Assembly: GCF_037081715.1 (NCBI RefSeq)
Contig: NZ_JAZDDH010000001.1
Span: 992,001-1,056,000 of the forward strand
DNA: 64,000 nt
Direction: 5' to 3'
From: Halalkalicoccus sp. CG83
GTDB taxonomy: Archaea; Halobacteriota; Halobacteria; Halobacteriales; Halalkalicoccaceae
Shown here: piece by piece, positions 58,286 to 64,000 of the stretch
How the letters are laid out: every line of letters starts with the position of its first letter
How positions within the stretch are numbered: position 1 is the stretch's first letter
The notes under the pieces: model-generated
Databases searched by the model: none
Told to the model about the DNA's origin: nothing
The model's input: the letters and a program-made list of their open reading frames with translations, nothing else
Position numbers and translations under genes: made by a program

Positions 58286-60082
58286 TCACGCCTCGATCAG
58301 CGAACGCATCTCGTCGAGGTACTCGTCGTAGACCGACAGGGCGTCCTCGATCGGCTCCGGCGATCGCATGTCAACGCCCGCGACGTCGAGCAGTTCGAGG
58401 GGATATTTCCGGGAGCCCGAACGCAGGAACTCGCGGTACTGCTCCGCGGCGGGCTCGCCCTCCTCGAGGATCTTCCGCGAGATCGAGACGGCCGCGCTGA
58501 TCCCCGTGGCGTACTGGTAGACGTAGTACGCCCGGTAGAAGTGTGGGATGCGCATCCACTCGCGGTCGATCCGGTCGTCGACCGCGGCGGGCTCGTAGAA
58601 CTCGCGTTTGAGCTCGCCGTAGAGCTCGTCGAGTCGATCGGGCGTGAGCGCGCCGTCGGCCTCGCTGATCTCGTGGGCGCGATGCTCGAAGTCGGCGAAC
58701 ATCGTCTGGCGGTACAGCGTCGAGCGGAACCGTTCGAGGTACTCGTTGAGCACGTGCAGCCGGAACTCCTCGTCCTCGACGGTCTCGAGCAGGTGGTGGG
58801 TCAAAAGCGCCTCGTTCACCGTCGAGGCGACCTCCGCGACGAAGATCTCGTAGCCGCTGTAGACGTAAGGCTGGCGTTCGCTCGTCAGCTCGGAGTGCAT
58901 CGAGTGACCCAGCTCGTGGGCCAGCGTGTACATCGAGGGGATGTCGTCCTGGTAGTTCATCAGGATGAAGGGCTGGGTGTCGTACGTCCCGCCCGAGTAG
59001 GCACCCGACTGCTTGCCGGCGTTCTCGTAGACGTCGACCCACCGCGAGTCGAGCCCCTCCGCGACGCGCGACTGGTACTCCTCGCCCAGCGGAGCGAGCG
59101 CCCTTACGACGTGATCGGTCGCCTGCTCGTACTCCAGGTCGGGGCTCTCGCTCCCGGCGATCGGCATGTAGAGGTCCCACATCCGGAGTTCGTCGACGCC
59201 CAGCGCGTCGCGCTTGAGTTCGGCGTGGCGATGCAGCACGTCGAGGTTCTCCCGGACGGTGTCGACGAGGGTATCGTACACCTCCGGGGGGACGTTCGGC
59301 CCGTCGAGCGCCGCCTCGCGGGCGGTGTCGTAGTTCCGTGCGCGCGCGAGCTTCACGTCGGCCTTGACGCTGTTCTTGTACGCGCTTCCGACCGTGTTGC
59401 GGACGTCAGCCCAGGTGTCGTAGAACCCCTCGTAGACCTCGCGGCGGAACTCTCTATCCTGATGCTTCTGGAGCTTCGTGAAGTTCGACTGGGTGATCTC
59501 GACGGCCTCTCCGTCGGGGTGCTCGACCGTCGGGAACTCGACGTCGGCGTTCGCGAGCATGTTGTAGATCTCGCCCGACGCGCCCGTCACCTCGCCCAGT
59601 TCGGCGAGCAGGCTCTCGATCTCCGCCGAACGGGTGTGTGGTTTCATTCGCAGCACGTCGTCGAAGTAGTGCTCGTACTCCTCGAGGGCTGACTCCTCGT
59701 CGATCAGCGCCTCGAGTTCGCCCTCCGAAAGCTCCTGGAGCTCCGGCTCGATGAAGCTCGCGGCGCTCGAGGCCTCCGAGGCGAGCGACTGCGAGCGAGC
59801 GGTGAGCGCCTGGTACTGTTGGTCGCGGGTGTCCTCGTCGCGGCGCATCCGCGCGTAGGCGGCCACCTTCGAGACCTCGCGCATCAGCGTCTCGCGCAGC
59901 TCCAGCACCTCGCGGAGCGTCGCGCCGTCCTCCGTGGTCCGGCCCTCGTACTCCCGAAGCTCCTCGATCCTCGCTTCGGCCGTCTCGTAGGCGGCCTCCC
60001 AGTCCTCGTCGGTGGCGTAGATGCTCTCGAGATCCCAGACGTACTCCTCCGCGATCTCGGCGCGTTCGGGAACCGAACTCAT
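58286..60082 (-). CDS. pepF: Oligoendopeptidase F (M3 family)
   Basis: 598 residues. The zinc-binding HELGH is at His389-His393 (LAHELGHSMHSEL); the family C-terminal block FRSTLYRQTMFADFEHRAHE follows. M3 oligopeptidases hydrolyse short peptides in the cytoplasm. The N-terminal half carries EYVWDLESIYATDEDWEAA, a typical PepF start. Minus-strand CGTTTAGAGC (about 60103-60112) lies 21-30 bp upstream. Single gene, just upstream of PAN on the same strand. Confidence 0.95.
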   Translation of the reverse strand: MSSVPERAEIAEEYVWDLESIYATDEDWEAAYETAEARIEELREYEGRTTEDGATLREVLELRETLMREVSKVAAYARMRRDEDTRDQQYQALTARSQSLASEASSAASFIEPELQELSEGELEALIDEESALEEYEHYFDDVLRMKPHTRSAEIESLLAELGEVTGASGEIYNMLANADVEFPTVEHPDGEAVEITQSNFTKLQKHQDREFRREVYEGFYDTWADVRNTVGSAYKNSVKADVKLARARNYDTAREAALDGPNVPPEVYDTLVDTVRENLDVLHRHAELKRDALGVDELRMWDLYMPIAGSESPDLEYEQATDHVVRALAPLGEEYQSRVAEGLDSRWVDVYENAGKQSGAYSGGTYDTQPFILMNYQDDIPSMYTLAHELGHSMHSELTSERQPYVYSGYEIFVAEVASTVNEALLTHHLLETVEDEEFRLHVLNEYLERFRSTLYRQTMFADFEHRAHEISEADGALTPDRLDELYGELKREFYEPAAVDDRIDREWMRIPHFYRAYYVYQYATGISAAVSISRKILEEGEPAAEQYREFLRSGSRKYPLELLDVAGVDMRSPEPIEDALSVYDEYLDEMRSLIEA

Positions 60083-60395
60083 GGGCGTGTTACGTGTCAG
60101 AGCGCTCTAAACGTTGGCGGTCTACACCACGTCGGCCCTCGATCGGGGACCGGCCGACCTCGTCGCTCGCCGCACACCGTCGGTACAACCGCATGCGGAT
60201 CGCCTCGCCACGGTCGTTCGGGATCGCCCGGTCCGAGAGGCGGGAGCTTCGGTAGGCTCGTCAGCTCGGAGCAAAGGGGGTGCTCCATCCGTTCGGCGGA
60301 CCTCTACCATCGGGACTATAACGACATTTACGTATACGTGCCAAGAATTAAATCAACAACGAATGCATCGAATATCAGTCGGCTGGAGATCGTAG
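60083..60395. other. 313-bp intergenic region, AT-rich on the right
   Basis: The left end holds the pepF promoter. The right third (about 60310-60395) is clearly AT-rich compared with the rest and probably contains the promoter of the gene at 60396 (for example ATTTACGTATAC and AATTAAATCAAC). No gene, repeat or RNA was recognised in it. Confidence 0.4.
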
Positions 60396-60668
60396 ATGAC
60401 GAGAGTGAGCAACTGGATTCGAAACCTGTTCCCGGATTCGCTGAGTGAGGTGCGAGTCCGGAACTTCGAGCGCTGTGTCGAAGACTCGCCGGGAACGCGG
60501 ATCGTCGACGAACTGCCGCTCGGAAACGGACAGGAACTGACGATCCGTCTCGCGCCGGACTCCTCCACGAGCAGCGACCTGGTGGGGCTACTCAACAACG
60601 CCAACGTCACGATAACGAAGCTCTCGACCGAAGAAGGGGCAGCCTACCTCGAGGTACGGATCGAATGA
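60396..60668 (+). CDS. Unknown 90-residue protein
   Basis: SNWIRNLFPDSLSEVRVRNFERCVEDSPGTRI, a middle ELTIRLAPDSSTSSDL, then LLNNANVTITKLSTEEGAAYLEVRI. It appears to be an alpha/beta domain of unknown family. It is small, soluble and has no signal peptide. Upstream is an AT-rich promoter-like region. Low-to-moderate evidence that it is expressed; context gives no function. Confidence 0.65.
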   Translation: MTRVSNWIRNLFPDSLSEVRVRNFERCVEDSPGTRIVDELPLGNGQELTIRLAPDSSTSSDLVGLLNNANVTITKLSTEEGAAYLEVRIE

Positions 60669-60798
60669 GTGTCCGACGTCGGGGTGAGACTCGAGCGCCC
60701 CGCTTTGGCGTTCACCGCGTTCGATCGCGGACGACCCGCGACCGCCAGCAGCACGGTACGAACGTAACCACCATGAGGCGAGCCCCGTACGTGACGGT

Positions 60799-62136
60799 AT
60801 GAGCGACGTCGACATCGATGCGGTTCTCGGACGCGCCTGGCACGACGAAACGAGTTGGGAGCTGCTCACCCGGTTGACCGAACTCGAGGAGCGCATGGGC
60901 GGCCACCCCGGCGAACGTCGCGCCGCCGACCTCGTCGCGAGCGCGTTCGAGGAAAGCGGCGTCGAGCGCGTGAAGCTACGGGAGTTCGAGATGTGGCGCT
61001 GGAACCGCGGCCGGGCCGAACTGGCGGTCACCGAGCCGATCGAGCGGAGTTTCGGGACGCTCGCGCTACCGTACTCACCCGCCGGCGACGTACACACGGA
61101 GCTCGTCGACGTCGGTTACGGCACCCCCGATGAGATCGAAGCGAGCGACGTTCGGGGGAAGATCGCGGTCGCGAGCACGACCACGCCGCCGGAGAAGGGA
61201 CGGTTCGTCCACCGCATGGAGAAGTTCGGCCACGCCGCCGCCGCGGGCGCGGAGGCGTTCGTCTTCGCGAACCACGTCCCCGGCCAGCTCCCCCCGACCG
61301 GGGCGCTGCGGTTCAACGCTGAGGCGGCGATGCCCGGCGTCGGCGTCTCGAAGGAGGCCGGCGCGTGGCTCACCGAGTACGCGGAGCGTGGCGGCCGGGC
61401 GAAGCTCTCGGTCTCCGCCACCACCGAGCGCGATACCAGCCAGAACGTCGTCGGCACGCTCGGACCCGAGACCGACGAGGAGATCGTCCTGCTCGGTCAC
61501 TACGACGCCCACGACATCGCGGAGGGCGCGCTCGACAACGGCTGTGGGATCGCGACCGTCGTCGGTACGGCACGGATCCTCGCCGGGATGGAGCCCGCGC
61601 TCGAACGCCGGGTCCGCGTCGCCGGCGTCGGCTGTGAGGAGGTGGGCCTGATGGGAAGCGAGGCGCTGGCCGACGAACTCGATCTCGAGAGCGTGGCGGC
61701 GGTCGTCAACGTCGACGGGGCGGGTCGGTTCAGAAACCTCCAGGCGTACACCCACGGCTCCGATCGGATCGAGACGCTGGTCGAGGAGACGTGCGACGAG
61801 TGGGACCAACCCGTCGCGTTCTCGCGCGATCCCCATCCCTACAGCGACCACTGGCCGTTCCTCCACCGGGGCGTGCCCGCCCTCCAGCTCCACAGCCAGG
61901 CACCGAGCGGCGCGGAACGTGGTCGTGGCTGGGGCCACACCCACGCCGACACCCGCGACAAGGTCGATCCGCGAAACCTCCGCGAACACGCCATGCTCGC
62001 GGCGTTGCTGGTCCGCGAGCTCACGCGAAGCGAGTTCCCGCGAATCGGAAATGAGACGCTCCGTGAACAGCTTCGTGAGACGGACGCCGAGGCGGGGATG
62101 CGTGCGGCCGAGGTCTGGCCCGAGGGCTGGGATTAA
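60799..62136 (+). CDS. M28-family zinc aminopeptidase with PA insertion
   Basis: 445 residues. Zinc ligands lie in LLGHYDAHD (His and Asp), GCEEVGLMGSEA (Glu-Glu), NVDGAGR and THADT; the fold is M28 aminopeptidase. A PA-type insertion (about 95-200: PYSPAGDVHTELVDVGYG, DVRGKIAVAS) precedes the catalytic half. No signal peptide, so it should act in the cytoplasm. Substrate peptides unknown. It runs convergently into truA with a 4-nt overlap. Confidence 0.92.
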   Translation: MSDVDIDAVLGRAWHDETSWELLTRLTELEERMGGHPGERRAADLVASAFEESGVERVKLREFEMWRWNRGRAELAVTEPIERSFGTLALPYSPAGDVHTELVDVGYGTPDEIEASDVRGKIAVASTTTPPEKGRFVHRMEKFGHAAAAGAEAFVFANHVPGQLPPTGALRFNAEAAMPGVGVSKEAGAWLTEYAERGGRAKLSVSATTERDTSQNVVGTLGPETDEEIVLLGHYDAHDIAEGALDNGCGIATVVGTARILAGMEPALERRVRVAGVGCEEVGLMGSEALADELDLESVAAVVNVDGAGRFRNLQAYTHGSDRIETLVEETCDEWDQPVAFSRDPHPYSDHWPFLHRGVPALQLHSQAPSGAERGRGWGHTHADTRDKVDPRNLREHAMLAALLVRELTRSEFPRIGNETLREQLRETDAEAGMRAAEVWPEGWD

Positions 62137-62939
62137 CCCATCCGCTGCCCGATCCGAGCGGCGACCCGCGCGCCGGTCTCTCGCTCCACTCGCTTCGCCT
62201 CGAACACCGCGCGAGCACTCTCCGCTGCCCGCTCGTCGACCTCGAACTCTACGTCGTAGTCGACGTCGCTCAGAACGAGCGGCTCCGGCGGAGCCGAGGC
62301 GATCCCCTCCGGTCCCGACAGCCGCTCTTCCGAGAGGACGCGGTCGATGAACGCGAGGTCGCGCTCGCCCCTGCCGACTGCCTCGACCAGCGAGACGATC
62401 CGTCGGACCAGTTGTCTCAGGAAACCGTCCGCGCACAGCGTCACGATCGCGTACGAGCCGTCGCGCTCGAGTCGCGCCTCGTAGATCGTTCGAGTGGTGT
62501 CGCCCGAGTCGGACGTGAGGTTGTGGAGGTCGTGGGTGTCGACGAGCGCGCCGAGACACGCCCTCGCGCGTTCGTCGTCGAGGTCCGGAGCGTGGAGGTG
62601 ATAGACGTACTCCCGCGAGCGGGCGTCGTAGGTGGCGTGAAACTCCTCGCCGACCTCCGTAGAGGCCCACGCTCGTACGTCGGCCGGGAGGTCGCCGTTG
62701 AGCGCGGCCGGCGTGAGCCACTCGGGACAGTCGAGGGCGACCGTCTGGGCGAGCGCGGAGACGCCGGCATCGGTACGCCCGGCCGCGGCGTAGCCCTCCG
62801 GTTTCTCGTCCTCGAGTACGCCGAGTTCGCGGAGCGCACGAAAGAGGGTGCCCTCGACGGTCGAAACGTCGGGCTGGCTCGGCTGGCGCTGAAATCCGTG
62901 ATAGGGAGTTCCGTCGTATGCGACCCGAAACGCGCGCAT
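62133..62939 (-). CDS. truA: tRNA pseudouridine(38-40) synthase TruA
   Basis: 268 residues. The catalytic Asp57 lies in GRTDAGVSA, and FRVAYDGTPYHGFQRQP and RDGSYAIVTLCADGFLRQLVRRIVSLV are standard. TruA makes pseudouridines at 38-40 in the anticodon stem. The C-terminus is slightly longer than in bacteria. Ends in a 4-nt overlap with the convergent M28 gene, so the two transcripts overlap at their 3' ends. Confidence 0.95.
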   Translation of the reverse strand: MRAFRVAYDGTPYHGFQRQPSQPDVSTVEGTLFRALRELGVLEDEKPEGYAAAGRTDAGVSALAQTVALDCPEWLTPAALNGDLPADVRAWASTEVGEEFHATYDARSREYVYHLHAPDLDDERARACLGALVDTHDLHNLTSDSGDTTRTIYEARLERDGSYAIVTLCADGFLRQLVRRIVSLVEAVGRGERDLAFIDRVLSEERLSGPEGIASAPPEPLVLSDVDYDVEFEVDERAAESARAVFEAKRVERETGARVAARIGQRMG

Positions 62940-63028
62940 ACGGACGCTACCGGAGCCGACCCGTATAGCGTTCCCGGCTCACACCTGACGGTTTCGGGGA
63001 CTCCGGCCGGAGGGTCCGACTCCGATGG

Positions 63029-64000
63029 TCAGTCGGACGGCCACGCCATGATCTCCTCGTCGAAATTGCTCGGCGGGACCGGCCCCGAGAGGAGGGGGTC
63101 ATCGGTCCCCTCCATCCACTCGCGGAGCTCCTCGCGAAGCTCCGCGGTCGTCCCCTCGTAGCCGTCGGCGTCGGCAACGTTCTCGCGTTCGTGGGGATCG
63201 GCCTCGAGGTCGTAGAGCTCCTCGTAGGGACGGTTCGGACGCTCGAACTCGTCGCGGACCTCCTCGCCCGAGGGGCTGTGGCGGACGTCGTGGGTGAGAT
63301 AGACGTTCGGAAGCCGCCAGAAGTTCCGGACGTACTTGAACCGCCGGGTGCGGATCGCACGTACCGGATTGTAGGCGTCGTGCCACGTCATTTCGGTGAA
63401 CAGACGCTCGCGGGCGTCGTACTCGTCTTCCTCCTCGCGTAGCAGCGGAAGGAAGCTCCGTCCCGAGATCCGCTCGGGGATCGGTTCGTCGAGCAGGTCG
63501 AGGATCGTCGGCAGCACGTCGACGTTGCTGATCAGTTCCTCGTACCGTGTCCCCGGTTCGATCGTACCGGGAAGCGACACGAGGAGGGCAATCTCGATGC
63601 CGGGATCGTAGAGCGAGCCCTTGGCTCGGGGCATCGCGAGTCCGTGCTCGGTCGTGAAGATCACGAGCGTCTCCTCGTCGATGCCGGCGTCCTCGAGGGC
63701 GTCGATGACCCGTCCAACTCCCCGATCGATCGCCCTGACCATCCCCTGCGCGTCGGCCAGGTCGCGTCGGATACCGGGCTCGTCGGGGAGGTACGACAGC
63801 GGCTCGACCTCGTCCGGATCGGACGGGTCGTAGGGATCGTCCGCGAAGAGGAACCGATCGTCGTCCTCGATGCGGTGGAGCTCGAAGAAGCCGATCGAGG
63901 CGAAGAAGGGATCGTCGAGTCCGCCGTCCTCCAGCCGGTCGGCGAACGTCCCGCTCACCTTCTCGGCGCGGTCGGTCTCGTGGATCGACGGCGGGACGTC
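63029..64000 (-). CDS. Sulfatase (partial, 5' end outside window)
   Basis: The visible 323 residues run in frame to the window edge (codons to 64000), so the N-terminus with the formylglycine-site Cys/Ser-x-Pro-x-Arg is not seen. C-terminal sulfatase features: FFASIGFFELHR, DDAGIDEETLVIFTTEHGLAMPRAKG (metal site and Lys), and SNVDVLPTILDLLD. The ORF apparent start at 63958 (GTG) is internal. Substrate unknown; the enzyme hydrolyses sulfate or phosphonate esters. Near truA, divergent ends. Confidence 0.92.
   Translation of the reverse strand, partial: DVPPSIHETDRAEKVSGTFADRLEDGGLDDPFFASIGFFELHRIEDDDRFLFADDPYDPSDPDEVEPLSYLPDEPGIRRDLADAQGMVRAIDRGVGRVIDALEDAGIDEETLVIFTTEHGLAMPRAKGSLYDPGIEIALLVSLPGTIEPGTRYEELISNVDVLPTILDLLDEPIPERISGRSFLPLLREEEDEYDARERLFTEMTWHDAYNPVRAIRTRRFKYVRNFWRLPNVYLTHDVRHSPSGEEVRDEFERPNRPYEELYDLEADPHERENVADADGYEGTTAELREELREWMEGTDDPLLSGPVPPSNFDEEIMAWPSD

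Overview
The window is chromosomal DNA from a halophilic archaeon of class Halobacteria. The evidence is the very high GC content, acidic proteins rich in Asp and Glu, many genes with a TATA-like element 25-30 bp before the start codon and almost no leader, and a set of archaeal or haloarchaeal marker genes: archaeosine synthase and TgtA, PAN, TrmY/Pus10, Nob1, aIF5B, SecD/SecF, a CxxxxCxxC 2Fe-2S ferredoxin and a Tat lipoprotein. The genus cannot be fixed from the sequence alone. Nearly all of the window is coding. There is one tRNA (Pro, CGG), no rRNA, no CRISPR array and no transposase.

Layout. 1-6.3 kb: a small winged-helix regulator, a ferredoxin, a HEAT-repeat protein, a PQQ-type dehydrogenase with an unknown partner gene, a possible nuclease-fold protein and a VOC protein. 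6.3-14.7 kb is the most unusual stretch: a tungsten-type aldehyde ferredoxin oxidoreductase (AOR), a cupin gene, and three overlapping genes for substrate-binding-protein-fold proteins with no signal peptide and no transporter. These are followed by a 39-residue zinc finger, a channel-like protein with a TrkA-N domain and a second, larger AOR. 14.7-18.2 kb: a convergent GH68 fructosyltransferase and GH32 fructosidase, a fructan/sucrose pair. 18.4-34.9 kb, almost all minus strand: an XPB-type helicase in an operon with a MoaD/SAMP-like protein, arcS and tgtA (archaeosine in tRNA), an iron-related group (Cld-like protein, NIS siderophore synthetase, FetA/FetB-type ABC transporter), NUDIX and methyltransferase genes, and a saccharopine-dehydrogenase-like enzyme.

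35-44.3 kb: membrane proteins, a TrmB regulator, several very small genes, tRNA-Pro followed by two perfect 127-bp tandem repeats that each carry the tRNA 3' end, divergent trmY and pus10 (two successive enzymes acting on tRNA position 54), and a Tat lipoprotein coupled to a membrane protein. 44.3-64 kb is housekeeping: RNase HII, SecF/SecD, glucose-6-phosphate isomerase, Nob1/PRC-barrel/aIF5B, pyruvoyl arginine decarboxylase, PAN, PepF, an M28 peptidase, TruA and a sulfatase cut by the window edge.

Connections. The MoaD/SAMP-like protein (21.9 kb) could supply sulfur for the pterin cofactor of the two AORs, and the ferredoxin could take their electrons; both are inferences. Five tRNA-modification genes (arcS, tgtA, trmY, pus10, truA) lie within 40 kb. 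The strongest candidate for an undescribed system is the AOR/cupin/triple substrate-binding-fold cluster with its palindromic divergent promoter. Next come the PQQ dehydrogenase with a lanthanide-type metal site and no export signal, and the tRNA-Pro tandem repeats.
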